Of a DNA stretch of 64,000 bases, positions 16,954-25,314 are shown in pieces. The DNA is from Pseudomonadota bacterium. Its GTDB lineage: Bacteria > Pseudomonadota > Alphaproteobacteria > Rhizobiales > Xanthobacteraceae. The notes beneath the pieces are model-generated. The model searched no databases. It was not told the DNA's origin and saw nothing but the letters and a program-made list of their open reading frames with translations. The position numbers were made by a program, and so were the translations under genes. Location: assembly GCA_023387735.1 (NCBI GenBank), contig JAEWHP010000009.1:1-64000 (forward strand), written 5' to 3'. Position 1 is the first letter of the stretch. Each line of letters begins with the position of its first letter.

Positions 16954-18687
16954 TCAATTTCTGCGTCCCACCATCACGCCGCGCGCCAGCGCCAGCCCCA
17001 TCAGCACGAACGCCGAGGTCACCTCGGGCCCGCCGACGAGGATTCGCGTCGGCGTCTTCATCTTGTTCCACTCGTAGGCCTTGTACGGCCCGTGCCGGCC
17101 GCCTTCGCCGAGATGGCTGACGATGCAGTGCAGTGCCGGCGTGAATGTCGAGATATCGGCGCCGAGATGCGCCAGCGCCATCAGCGCCAGCGCGGCGTCG
17201 AACGGGTTCATCTCGCGGGCGCTCAATTCGCCCTCGACATAGGCCAGCACCTTGCAGCGAATGAACTCGAACGTGCCGTCGGGATCGATCGCCTGCCGCG
17301 CGGACGCCGGCAGTTCCATGAACGCCGCATGGCAGCGACCGAAATAGGCCGAATAGAGCTCCGGCAGGTAATAGATATGCGAGCGCGGATTCCTGAATGC
17401 GCCGCTCTCCACCAGCCGCCGCTGGAAGCCGATGATGCGATGCACCGTCTCAAGCCGCTGCGGCGTATCGAGGATCTTCCAGCGCGCGAGGTTGCGAAAG
17501 CTGACTTCGAGAATGTCGAGATTGAGCGTGGGATCGAGGTCGTTGCCGTAGGGCCGCTCGCCGGCGAGATTGTCGATCCAGGTGACGACGCCGCCCTCGA
17601 AGTCGACATTGTCGTTCAACGGCACCGTGACGCGCGGCTCGTTGGCGCCTTCGCGCACCTGATAGCCACGATAGAAATCCAGTAGCGGCTGCTCGAGGAT
17701 CGGATCGGCGGAGCCGGCCTGCGTCGCGGCCGAGAACGAGCACGCGGTGGTGTCGCAGTCCGGCACGTAGATGCCGAAGCCGAGATCCTGCTTGATCTGC
17801 GAAAAGAACTTCGAGAAACGCGGATGCGGCAGCGGCGCCAGCGCGGTCACGACCCGCACCGTCGAGCCGTCATGCGATGGCACTTCCTCGGCCGAGGTCT
17901 TCAGGCAGAAATCGACCATCTCCGCGATCGCGCGCTTCGAGGCCGTGGCCTCGTCCGCCGATGCCAGTCCGGTCTCGACGTAGCTCAACAGCGCCTCGGT
18001 GAAGAAGGCATCGTAATAGGCCGAGCGGTGCCGGATCTGCATCGGCTGCCACATCGGCTCGGCGATCCCCGTCCAGGACGGGTTGATCAGCGCCCGCGCC
18101 GGCGAATGCGCGATGAAGATCCGCGCCAGGCTGAACAGCAGCGTCGAATTCTTGTAGCCGCGCGAGTTCAGCCCGGTCAGCGCGGCCACCATCTCGCGCC
18201 CGCCCATATCAGGGTCGCCGATCAGGTTGAAAGCGGCGTAGGTAGGGATGAAGCCGTTGCGCTCAAACGATCGCAGCAGATGCGCGCCGCAGCGGCGGAT
18301 CACCTTCTCGATCGCGGCCAGATCGGGCGCCCTGGCCGGCGCGGCTGATAGTGCGGGCTCGGGATGGCGCACATTGATATCGGCCATCAGTTCGGCGATC
18401 GGGGCGCCGACCGCGGCCCAGTCCGGTTCGGCATCGTCGCGCGCCCGGATCAGCGCCTCGCGCAGCGCCTGGAGGCGGCCCTCGTCCCGCAGGGCCGGTA
18501 GCCCGGTGCGGCGGAGCAGCGGCCGCAGCGCCGGATTGCCCAGCGCCGTGCGGTAGAATTTTCCAAGATGGGGGTCGCCGCCGCGGTACTTCAGCAGCAC
18601 GGGATCGCAGACATCGTAGAGCGAAGGGCCGTCTTTCCGGACGGTCAGGGCGCGAAAGGCCGCGCCGGCGATCGTTTGGATGCCCAT
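16954..18687 (-). CDS. 577-residue protein of unknown function, possible terpene-cyclase-like toroid fold
   Basis: I do not recognise a named family. The protein is soluble, helix-rich and has no signal peptide. Two segments recall alpha/alpha-toroid enzymes such as squalene-hopene cyclase: VPDCDTTACSFSAATQAG at about 308-325 (compare the PDxDDTA element that carries the catalytic DxDD motif) and GGVVTWIDN then DLDPTLNLDILEV at about 366-395. Conserved-looking aromatic stretches include SRGYKNSTLLFSLARIFIA and SHIYYLPELYSAYFGRCHA. A class II prenyl-cyclase-like fold is therefore a possibility, not a call. It is transcribed away from the caspase-like gene, sharing with it a 417-base divergent region with a CRP-like site. 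Confidence 0.7.
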   Translation of the reverse strand: MGIQTIAGAAFRALTVRKDGPSLYDVCDPVLLKYRGGDPHLGKFYRTALGNPALRPLLRRTGLPALRDEGRLQALREALIRARDDAEPDWAAVGAPIAELMADINVRHPEPALSAAPARAPDLAAIEKVIRRCGAHLLRSFERNGFIPTYAAFNLIGDPDMGGREMVAALTGLNSRGYKNSTLLFSLARIFIAHSPARALINPSWTGIAEPMWQPMQIRHRSAYYDAFFTEALLSYVETGLASADEATASKRAIAEMVDFCLKTSAEEVPSHDGSTVRVVTALAPLPHPRFSKFFSQIKQDLGFGIYVPDCDTTACSFSAATQAGSADPILEQPLLDFYRGYQVREGANEPRVTVPLNDNVDFEGGVVTWIDNLAGERPYGNDLDPTLNLDILEVSFRNLARWKILDTPQRLETVHRIIGFQRRLVESGAFRNPRSHIYYLPELYSAYFGRCHAAFMELPASARQAIDPDGTFEFIRCKVLAYVEGELSAREMNPFDAALALMALAHLGADISTFTPALHCIVSHLGEGGRHGPYKAYEWNKMKTPTRILVGGPEVTSAFVLMGLALARGVMVGRRN

Positions 18688-19104
18688 GCTGTGTCTTTCC
18701 GCCGGAACGGTGAAGGTAAGGCCGCGTTAAGCATGATGGGCGGAGGCCGGCGTGTCGACTTTCGCAGCATTCAGGCTCGATGGAGAGTCTACACGGCCAC
18801 CGCCGGCCGGAGAAGGGCCTGCAAGCCATTGAAAAGTAACCGAAACCGTAGAAAACGCAAATGTGACAAAGATCACATAAGAGAATTTAACTTCCCACCA
18901 TTATCCCCGGCTATTGGCTCCATGCGTCGAATGAGGTTGTTCGGGAGGCCCCTACAGGCTAAAGGATCGGTTGTTGCGCTGCCGCAAATTGATCGCAATT
19001 CGACGGCACACACCCGGCAACCCCTGAAACCTCGAAGGTGCCCACGCGACTAACCGCCGCGTTTCGTTTGGTGCCTTCTGGACAAACTTGGGAATTGTAT
19101 CGCG
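18688..19104. other. Divergent intergenic region (417 bp)
   Basis: The region separates the 577-residue gene (minus) from the caspase-like gene (plus). It is less GC-rich than its surroundings around 18835-18905 and contains the perfect CRP-like palindrome described separately. Short open frames across it show no family features. I see no RNA gene or hairpin terminator in it. Confidence 0.6.
18862..18877. promoter_or_regulatory. CRP-like binding site, perfect match
   Basis: TGTGACAAAGATCACA fits TGTGA-N6-TCACA at all ten defined positions. It lies 175 bases before the 577-residue gene start and 228 bases before the caspase-like gene, in an AT-richer stretch. The Crp-type protein encoded at 30830-31504 is the natural candidate binder. 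Confidence 0.6.
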
Positions 19105-19944
19105 ATGAATCTCGGTATTGCCCGCATCTCCCGCCGCACCGTCACCATTGCCGCAGCCTTCGTCGGCCTGGTGTCGCTCGTGCTCGGCGCCCATGCGGCG
19201 CTGAACAAGCGCTCGCTCGATGCCGCCAAGGCGATTGCGACCGAGCATACCGGCTCGATCGGCCAGACGGCTTCCCGCGTTGCCCTCGTCATCGGCAATG
19301 GACACTATCCGGACGCATCCGCGCCGTTGGCGCAGCCCATCAATGACGCCCGTGGCCTGACGGCTGCGCTGCGCGGCAACGGGTTCGACGTCGACGTGGT
19401 CGAGGACGCCACCCGGGACGATATGGATCGCGCTATCCTCAGGCTGAAGGACAAGATCAGGCCGGATACCGTGGTGATGCTGTTCTTCGGCGGCTACGGC
19501 GTCCAGGTCGGCCGCGAGAGCTTCATGATTCCGGTCGACGCCCGGATCTGGAAGGAAGCCGATGTTCGCCGCGACGGCGTCAGCATCGAGCTGGTGCTTG
19601 ACGCGATGACCGAGAAGGGCGCCAAGGCCAAGCTCGTCGTCGTCGACGCCTCCCGCCGCAATCCCTATGAGCGCCGTTTCCGCTCGTATTCCCACGGGCT
19701 GGCGCCAATCTCGGCGCCGGAGAACGCGTTGATCCTGACCTCGGCGACGCCGGGCAAGGTGGCGGATGACGGCAAGGGCCAGTACAGCGTGCTGGTGACC
19801 GAACTGCTGAACAATTTGAACTCGCAGTCCGGCGCCGCGACCGCCTTCAACAAGACCCGCGTCTCGGTCTCCCGCGCCTCCGATGGCGAACAGGTGCCCC
19901 AGGTGTCGTCGTCGCTGCTGGAAGACGTGCGAATCGGCGGGTAA
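19105..19944 (+). CDS. Caspase-like (C14 p20) pseudoenzyme with N-terminal membrane anchor
   Basis: The 279-residue product has an N-terminal membrane segment or uncleaved signal (TVTIAAAFVGLVSLVLGAHA, residues 12-31) and a caspase p20 domain at about 57-275. Family landmarks are RVALVIGNGHYP, PINDARGLTAALRGNGFDV and MIPVDARIW. The catalytic His of the usual GHG is Tyr131 (FFGGYGVQ), and the catalytic Cys of DACR is Ser183 (VVDASRRNP). Cysteine protease activity is therefore not expected. Flanking residues are intact, as in so-called pseudo-orthocaspases, so a binding or scaffold role outside the cytoplasm is more likely (inference). A paralogue with the same kind of losses is at 37242-38753. 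Confidence 0.88.
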   Translation: MNLGIARISRRTVTIAAAFVGLVSLVLGAHAALNKRSLDAAKAIATEHTGSIGQTASRVALVIGNGHYPDASAPLAQPINDARGLTAALRGNGFDVDVVEDATRDDMDRAILRLKDKIRPDTVVMLFFGGYGVQVGRESFMIPVDARIWKEADVRRDGVSIELVLDAMTEKGAKAKLVVVDASRRNPYERRFRSYSHGLAPISAPENALILTSATPGKVADDGKGQYSVLVTELLNNLNSQSGAATAFNKTRVSVSRASDGEQVPQVSSSLLEDVRIGG

Positions 19945-19980
19945 GCGTTCGCGCTCGTGTAGCGCGCCAACTCCATCCCC

Positions 19981-20155
19981 GCGTCGTCCCGGCGAACGCC
20001 GGGACCCATACTGCGTGATCCATCGAGGACATTCGGTCGCGGATATTGTGCGTTCGCCAACTACCGTTGGAGTTGTTCAAGCGAAGCCGTCTGCCCTCGT
20101 GCCCAATACACCCGGCCGCGGCGTATGGCCCCTGCGTTCGCAGGGGCGACGACGG
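19981..20155. repeat. Palindromic intergenic repeat pair, family B copy 2
   Basis: The left hairpin CGTCGTCCCGGCGAACGCCG plus GGACCCATA (from about 19982) and the right hairpin GCCCCTGCGTTCGCAGGGGC followed by GACGACGG (to 20155) bracket about 110 unremarkable bases. The ends CGTCGTC and GACGACG match the copies at 11199, 25817 and 58546. It separates the caspase-like gene from the convergent RND adaptor gene. Confidence 0.7.
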
Positions 20156-20170
20156 TTAACGTCGCCGCCC

Positions 20171-21082
20171 TTACTTCACATCCGCGCTTGCCGTCACCGG
20201 CCGCACCGGATCGCCTTCGCGCAGCAGTGCGCCCGCGCGCGCCACCACGATGTCGCCTTCCTGCAGCCCGGTGGTGATCTCGACTTGTCCCGCCGACATC
20301 AATCCCGTCTCGACCCGACGCGTTTCGACGCGCGCGCGCCGCACCACCTGCACCACGGTGCCGGCGGAGCCGTAGAGGATTGCGGTGAGCGGCACCGAGA
20401 CGCCGCAGCTCTGTCCGGTCTTGATCTGCGCGCGGCCACTTGAATTCACCAGCAGGCGGCGGTTGGTGGTAACGCCGACGAACACCTGCGCGAGCTGGCT
20501 GTTCGGCTCGACGGTGGTGGAGAGACGCCGCACCCGTCCGTCGACTTCGCCGGCGCCGATCACCTTGATCCGCGCGGTCTGGTTGACGGCCAGTTTTGCG
20601 ATGTCGCGCGTCGGTACCATGCCCACCAGGTCGAACTCGCTGCGCGCGATGATCGAGAACAGCGCTTCGCCCTTGCCGGAGGCCAGCGCCCCGACGGACG
20701 CGGTCGTGGCCGAGATGATGCCTGCGACCGGCGCCTGCACCGAGATCTGCCCGCCCTCGGGCAGCGTGAGCCGCGCCATCACCTGGCCCGCGGTGACGGT
20801 ATCGCCTGCGTCCACCATCACCTCGGCGACCTTCAGCCCCATCCGGTCCGGCCGCACCTGGCTTTCCTCGCGCGGAATGATGGTGCCGGTCACCTCGACG
20901 ATGTTGGCGAAACAGGCTTTTGCGGCCTTGAGCACGGTGACGGCCGCGCCCTTCGGCGCCGCCGGATCGGGATCGTCGGAGGCGGCGAGGCTCGGGAGGC
21001 AGGACAGGCAGAGCATGCCGGCTCCGATCAGGGGGGCCAGCATCCGTGAATGGTCGCGCGTGTGCAGGGTGGTCATCGGCAT
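20171..21082 (-). CDS. Orphan RND/HlyD-type efflux periplasmic adaptor
   Basis: The 303-residue protein has a signal sequence (MLAPLIGAGMLCLSCLPSLAA), a split lipoyl/barrel-sandwich domain (about 50-150: VTGTIIPREESQVRPDRMGL and APVAGIISATTASVGALASG), and beta-barrel and membrane-proximal domains (RIKVIGAGEVDGRVRRLSTT, then GLQEGDIVVARAGALLREGD). These proteins connect inner-membrane RND pumps to outer-membrane channels. Unlike the paralogous adaptor at 35350-36273, no permease gene lies beside it. I took the ATG at 21082 because GGGAACG precedes it and the signal peptide then starts properly; the frame stays open further upstream without family features. The pump partner is unknown. Confidence 0.82.
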   Translation of the reverse strand: MPMTTLHTRDHSRMLAPLIGAGMLCLSCLPSLAASDDPDPAAPKGAAVTVLKAAKACFANIVEVTGTIIPREESQVRPDRMGLKVAEVMVDAGDTVTAGQVMARLTLPEGGQISVQAPVAGIISATTASVGALASGKGEALFSIIARSEFDLVGMVPTRDIAKLAVNQTARIKVIGAGEVDGRVRRLSTTVEPNSQLAQVFVGVTTNRRLLVNSSGRAQIKTGQSCGVSVPLTAILYGSAGTVVQVVRRARVETRRVETGLMSAGQVEITTGLQEGDIVVARAGALLREGDPVRPVTASADVK

Positions 21083-21161
21083 TTCGTTCCCGGTTTCGGG
21101 CCTACCGATACCAGAAGCCCGACAGCACCGCCAAGCGCCAAGAATGTCGCTCGTCGTGACG

Positions 21162-22031
21162 TTAAACCCCGGTAAGGCTGACGGCCTCGGCCAGCGCCGC
21201 CTCGACTGCCAGCGGAACGGCGGCGAGTTCGTCGGCGCGAGCGATATGCCTGATAACCGCGGCATTGACCGCTGACGCATGGGTGAGAGGCAGCATGTGG
21301 CCAGCGTTGGGGAAATGCTGTACCTCGGCGCCGTCGACGATCGCGCCGAGCCGCTGCACGATGCGCTGGGTGAAATAGGGCGATAGTCCGCCCGAAAGCA
21401 ACAGCGTCGGAATGCGCAGCGACGCTGCAGCAGCCGCGACATTCTCCTCGGCGAATGCCGCCTGGAAGTCGAACACGAGCTTGTCGGCGCGCTCGATCAT
21501 GCGCAGCCTCGCGCTGGCCGGCACCGGATCCTGCGGACCGGAGCCATTCCAGAACGCGGTGAACATGTCGATCGCCTCGAGCTCCGACCCGTTCCAGATG
21601 TCCTCGGTAACGTCACGCGCGACCTGCGCGAACCGCGCGTGAAGCCGCCGGTCGGCATCGCCTTCGCACAGCAGCGTCGGCAGCACCGGCTCGATCAGCG
21701 TCAGGGTGCGAATGCGAGGCGCGAACGGCGAGGCGGTTGCGATCCGAAACGCGATCGCGCCGCCGTAGGAATGGCCGACGAGGTGGATCGGTCCTTCCAC
21801 GTCGTTGAACGTGCCGCTCAGGCAGCGCACTTCTTCGGCAAGCGTCAGCGGCAGGTCCAGCGCGCAGCCATTGGCGCCGTAGCCCGAGATGTCGGGAGCA
21901 AAAAGCGTGTGGCTGCGGGCGAGTTCATCGGCGAGCGCCTTCCATTGGCGGCCCGAGCCTAGCGAGCAATGCAGGGCCACGACAGCGGCGTTGCCGCGCT
22001 CCGGTCGCGAAATTCGAACAATATTATTCAT
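21162..22031 (-). CDS. Alpha/beta hydrolase
   Basis: The 289-residue enzyme has the classic fold markers: oxyanion region ALHCSLGSGRQW (about residues 19-30), nucleophile elbow GHSYGG with Ser near residue 92, a likely acid in the C-terminal third (LLSGGLSPYF region) and the His in PNAGHMLPLTHA near 251. It resembles small-molecule esterases or lactonases of the MhpC/lipase-like group; the substrate is not predictable. The ATG at 22031 is set by AGGAG about nine bases upstream; an in-frame extension of 30 residues overlaps the methyltransferase end region and lacks features. It follows the methyltransferase gene by 86 bases, probably in one transcript. Confidence 0.85.
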   Translation of the reverse strand: MNNIVRISRPERGNAAVVALHCSLGSGRQWKALADELARSHTLFAPDISGYGANGCALDLPLTLAEEVRCLSGTFNDVEGPIHLVGHSYGGAIAFRIATASPFAPRIRTLTLIEPVLPTLLCEGDADRRLHARFAQVARDVTEDIWNGSELEAIDMFTAFWNGSGPQDPVPASARLRMIERADKLVFDFQAAFAEENVAAAAASLRIPTLLLSGGLSPYFTQRIVQRLGAIVDGAEVQHFPNAGHMLPLTHASAVNAAVIRHIARADELAAVPLAVEAALAEAVSLTGV

Positions 22032-22117
22032 CGAAATGACTCCTGAATTTTTGAATGTGAAGTCCGCGGCGGGGCCACGCCAATGGTCCCGCGGCAAATG
22101 TTGCTGGCAGCGCCGTC

Positions 22118-22987
22118 TCACCGTTTGGTAATTACGACCTCGAGATATTCGCTGGGCACGACCATGGTGTCGTCGCCGGACCTGTTCATGCGCACGATCA
22201 GCGCGTTGAGATCGTTGTGCAGTTCTTCCTGTTTCGCCGGGTCGAGCGCGGCGAACGCTTTCAGCACCGGGCCGTAATAGGTCTTGAACACGTCGAGGAA
22301 GTGCTCGGGCGAGCGGTAGCGGAACTTGAACAGGCGCGATTCAGCCTTGATCGAGCGTGCCCCGGCGTCGAACATTTCGGTCAGCCGCGCGCGCGTTCCC
22401 CACATCGCCGGCGATTTAGCGCCGGCCGGCGGCGGCAGATATTTGCCGAGCGTCTTCAACACCTGTCCGATGAAACCTTCCGGCGTCCAGTTGGCGAGGC
22501 CGATCTGGCCCTTGGGTCTGCAGACCCGCAGCAACTCGGCGGCCGCGCGGTCCTGGTTCGGCGTGAACATGACGCCGAAGGTGGAGATCACGGTATCGAA
22601 GCTGGCATCGTCGAAGGGGAGGTTTTCCGCGTCGGCTTCCCTGAACGCGACCTGCATGCCTTCCGCCGTGGCGCGCGCCTTGCCGCGTTCCAGCAAGGCC
22701 GGCACGTAGTCGGTCGAAGTGACGTCGGCCCAGCGCCGCGCCGCAGCAAGCGTCGCCATGCCGTTGCCGGCGGCGACGTCCAGCACCTTCGAACCGGCCT
22801 TGAGGTCGAGTGCCTCGCACAGCTCTTCGCCGACGATTTGCAGCGTCGAGCCGACGATGGCGTAGTTGCCCGACGACCATGCGGCCTGTTGACGCGTTTT
22901 GAGGGCGACAAGGTCGGGGGCGGGCTGGGGATCGGCTTGGAGATCGGCTTGGGTCTGGGTTGCTGCAGTCGCGGTCTGGGCGGCCAT
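22118..22987 (-). CDS. Class I SAM-dependent methyltransferase (UbiE/Methyltransf_11-like)
   Basis: The 289-residue protein starts with a low-complexity Ala/Gln/Thr tail of about 25 residues, then has the methyltransferase core: motif I VLDVAAGNGMATLAAARR at about 69-86, an acidic residue after beta 2 in TSTDYVPALLERGK, motif post-II EADAENLPFDDASFD and the later LLRVCRPKGQIGLANW. A C-terminal helical cap (MFDAGARSIKAESRLF) would choose the substrate, which is unknown. It is followed by an alpha/beta hydrolase gene, so the two may act on one small molecule. A CRP-like site lies 140 bases upstream. Confidence 0.85.
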   Translation of the reverse strand: MAAQTATAATQTQADLQADPQPAPDLVALKTRQQAAWSSGNYAIVGSTLQIVGEELCEALDLKAGSKVLDVAAGNGMATLAAARRWADVTSTDYVPALLERGKARATAEGMQVAFREADAENLPFDDASFDTVISTFGVMFTPNQDRAAAELLRVCRPKGQIGLANWTPEGFIGQVLKTLGKYLPPPAGAKSPAMWGTRARLTEMFDAGARSIKAESRLFKFRYRSPEHFLDVFKTYYGPVLKAFAALDPAKQEELHNDLNALIVRMNRSGDDTMVVPSEYLEVVITKR

Positions 22988-23300
22988 TGGCGGTTCCTTC
23001 CTGGTTATGCGGCCACGGAAGGGGGCCGCGATGAACCAAACATGGCTCTGTCCGGACCTAAAGACTGTGATGCGGGGCTGATTTTGCCTTGAGGCGATCC
23101 TGATTTTTCAGTGAGAAGTCTGTTTCTGTGAGATTTCGCACACGATCCCGGCGGGAAATTCGCTCTACCCATCACGGGAGCACGATCCGGAAAAGGGGTT
23201 ACCGGTTTTCCGAAAGGATCACGCTCAAACAAGGAAATGTTCGGGACTGGAAATTGCGCCGATCGCGACAGGCCCATGATGCTGCAACCTGGATGATGCC
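22988..23300. other. Divergent intergenic region (313 bp)
   Basis: The region between the methyltransferase gene (minus) and the winged-helix/TPR gene (plus) holds a CRP-like site at 23127-23142 and a small hairpin GGAAAAGGGGTTACCGGTTTTCC near 23181 (written here in part: GGAAAAGG and CCGGTTTTCC). No gene or RNA gene was recognised in it. Confidence 0.55.
23127..23142. promoter_or_regulatory. CRP-like binding site (9 of 10 positions)
   Basis: TGTGAGATTTCGCACA matches TGTGA-N6-TCACA except for the first base of the right half. It lies 140 bases before the methyltransferase start and 159 bases before the winged-helix/TPR start, so either divergent gene could be the target. Confidence 0.5.
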
Positions 23301-24881
23301 GTGCAATTCTGTTTTTCAAACCATGTGCTCGATGTCGACCTTCGCGAACTGACGCGCGGCGGCGAGAGCATCGCGGTCGAGCCGCAGGTGTTCGATCTTC
23401 TGGTCCACCTGATCGAAAATCGCGACCACGTCGTCACCAAGGACGATTTGATCGATACGGTGTGGGACGGCCGTATCGTCTCCGAGTCGACGTTGACGAG
23501 CCGGATCAACGCCGCCCGCAAGGCGGTCGGCGACAGCGGCAAGGATCAGATCATGATCCGCACGATTGCGCGAAAGGGCTTTCGCTTTGTCGGCGATGTA
23601 CAGCCGCGTGTCGCGAACGGCAGCGAAGCGCACCGCGATGTGCCCCCACCGCCCGCACCCACCGCCGAGCCGCAGCACCGGCACTCTCCGGTGCTCGATC
23701 GCACCGCGATTGCCGTGCTGCCGTTTGCCAATCTCTCCGGTGAACCCGAACAGGAGTATTTTTCCGAAGGCATCAGCGAGGACATCATCACCGCGCTGTC
23801 GAAGCTGCGCTGGTTCTATGTGATCGCGCGCAACTCCTCGTTCATCTACCGGGGAAAGTCAGTCCATCACCAGCAGATCGGCGAGGAGCTCGGCGTCGGC
23901 TATGTCGTCGAGGGCAGCGTTCGCAAGGACGGCGATCATGTTCGCATCACCGCCCAGCTCGTCGACGTCGCCACCGGCAGCCATCTCTGGGCGGAGCGCT
24001 ACGACCGCGATCTCGCCGACGTATTCGCCGTGCAGGATGAAATCACCCAGGCCGTCGTCGCCGCGATCGAGCCGCAGCTCTACGCGGCGGAGGATTTCCG
24101 CGCCCGGCGCAAGACGCCCGACAACATGGCCGCGTGGGATCTGGTGATGCGGGCGCTGTCGCATTACTGGCGTGTGACACGGCAGGACAATCTGGTCGCG
24201 CAGGCGCTGTTGGAAAAAGCGATCAGCGTCGATCCGCAGTATGGGCAGGCGCTCGGGCTCCTGGCGGCGTGCCATACGTTCAGCGCCCATATGGGATGGG
24301 AGGAATTGTCAAAAGTCATTCCGGTCGCGGAGCGCGCGGCGCTGGCGGCGATCCGTGCCGACAGCGAGGACCCGTGGGCGCATTATGCGCTCGCCAGCGT
24401 CTACCTGTTCCAGGGCCGCTTCGATGATTGCATCGCCGAGTTCGAGCTGGCGCTCCAGCTCAATCCAAGTTTTTCGCCTGCGCGCGGCATTTATGGCGTC
24501 GCGCTGTCCTATCGCGGTCGCTGGGAAGACGGCGATCGCGCCGCGCGCGCGGCGCTGAAACTGAGCCCCCGCGACCCCTTTGCCGCGATCTATTGCGGCG
24601 TCGCCGCCTACTGTCAGTATATCGGCCGCAACTATGCCGAGGCGATCCGCCTGTCCCGCGAAGCGCTGCGGCAGCGCAGCGACTTCGTTGGCGCCCACCG
24701 CGTGCTGGTGGCCTCACTGGGAATGGAAGGCAACGCGGATGCCGCCAAAGCCGCGCTCGAAGGCCTCCGCCGCGCCCAGCCCAATATCTCGCTGGCGTGG
24801 CTCGCGACCGGCCTGCCGTTCGAGCACGAGGCAGACAAGGAGCATTATCTGGAGGGGTTTAGAAGGGCGGGGCTGGGGTAG
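23301..24881 (+). CDS. Winged-helix (Trans_reg_C) / FlgO-like / TPR protein
   Basis: The 526-residue protein begins with an OmpR-type winged helix (about 10-95: VEPQVFDLLVHLIENRDHVV, LTSRINAARKAVGD, RTIARKGFRFVG), a Pro-rich linker, and a FlgO/TolB-N-like domain (about 132-265: AIAVLPFANLSGEPEQEYFSEG, VEGSVRKDGDHVRITAQLVD). It ends with TPR-like helical repeats (about 290-520). No membrane segment was seen, unlike CadC-type relatives, so it is likely a cytoplasmic one-component factor; such proteins are often next to or fused with adenylate cyclase-like genes in Bradyrhizobium. The start is a GTG. Signal and targets are unknown. Confidence 0.82.
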   Translation: MQFCFSNHVLDVDLRELTRGGESIAVEPQVFDLLVHLIENRDHVVTKDDLIDTVWDGRIVSESTLTSRINAARKAVGDSGKDQIMIRTIARKGFRFVGDVQPRVANGSEAHRDVPPPPAPTAEPQHRHSPVLDRTAIAVLPFANLSGEPEQEYFSEGISEDIITALSKLRWFYVIARNSSFIYRGKSVHHQQIGEELGVGYVVEGSVRKDGDHVRITAQLVDVATGSHLWAERYDRDLADVFAVQDEITQAVVAAIEPQLYAAEDFRARRKTPDNMAAWDLVMRALSHYWRVTRQDNLVAQALLEKAISVDPQYGQALGLLAACHTFSAHMGWEELSKVIPVAERAALAAIRADSEDPWAHYALASVYLFQGRFDDCIAEFELALQLNPSFSPARGIYGVALSYRGRWEDGDRAARAALKLSPRDPFAAIYCGVAAYCQYIGRNYAEAIRLSREALRQRSDFVGAHRVLVASLGMEGNADAAKAALEGLRRAQPNISLAWLATGLPFEHEADKEHYLEGFRRAGLG

Positions 24882-25028
24882 GGGGCCCCTAGGCCAAGTG
24901 CTTTCGCCTAATACCCAGCGGGCGTTCTGTCAGCTTATCGCCGGCACGCGTGGCCGCCGATCCAGGCTCCACGCGCCGGGGAGTAGCGGGACGACGGTGC
25001 TCCGATAGGAGCGGTCTTGAATATTCTG

Positions 25029-25064
25029 GATATACAGCATAAGATATACATCTAAATCTTAGAT
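25029..25064. promoter_or_regulatory. Probable vapBC promoter/operator
   Basis: GATATACA occurs twice in direct orientation (25029-25036 and 25043-25050), followed by the palindrome ATCTAA-ATC-TTAGAT at 25050-25064. The stretch is strikingly AT-rich for this genome and ends 16 bases before the antitoxin ATG. VapB-type antitoxins usually repress their own promoter at such inverted repeats. Confidence 0.55.
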
Positions 25065-25080
25065 ATCATGGAGGGGGGCG

Positions 25081-25314
25081 ATGCAGGTTTCAAAATGGGG
25101 CAACAGTCTTGCGGTCCGATTACCCAAAGCGCTGGTCGATGCGCTCGGGCTCAAGGAAGGCGATGAATTGAACGTGGTTGCCACAAAGAGTGGCACCATC
25201 GAGGTCGAGACCAAGGAAGACCAGCGTCGCCGGGCGCTCGCTCGGATGGCCCGGCGCAACTGGACGCTTCCACCCGATTACAAATTCGATCGGGACGAGG
25301 CCAACGAAAGGTGA
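25081..25314 (+). CDS. vapB: AbrB/MazE-type antitoxin (VapB)
   Basis: The 77-residue protein has a SpoVT-AbrB swapped-hairpin DNA-binding domain at the N-terminus (MQVSKWGNSLAVRLPKALVD then LGLKEGDELNV) and a charged C-terminal tail (residues 45-77) that would wrap around the toxin. The next gene overlaps it by four bases (GTGA), giving tight translational coupling. GGAGGGGGG just before the start is a strong binding site. This is a standard type II antitoxin. Confidence 0.9.
   Translation: MQVSKWGNSLAVRLPKALVDALGLKEGDELNVVATKSGTIEVETKEDQRRRALARMARRNWTLPPDYKFDRDEANER

Noticed and set aside
18568..19053. Plus-strand frame running through the divergent region before the pseudo-caspase
   Set aside because: It overlaps the start of the 577-residue gene, crosses the CRP-like palindrome, and shows no family features or ribosome binding site.
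19105..19944. Annotation as an active caspase-family protease
   Set aside because: Both dyad positions are replaced (Tyr131, Ser183), so protease activity is not supported even though the fold is clear.
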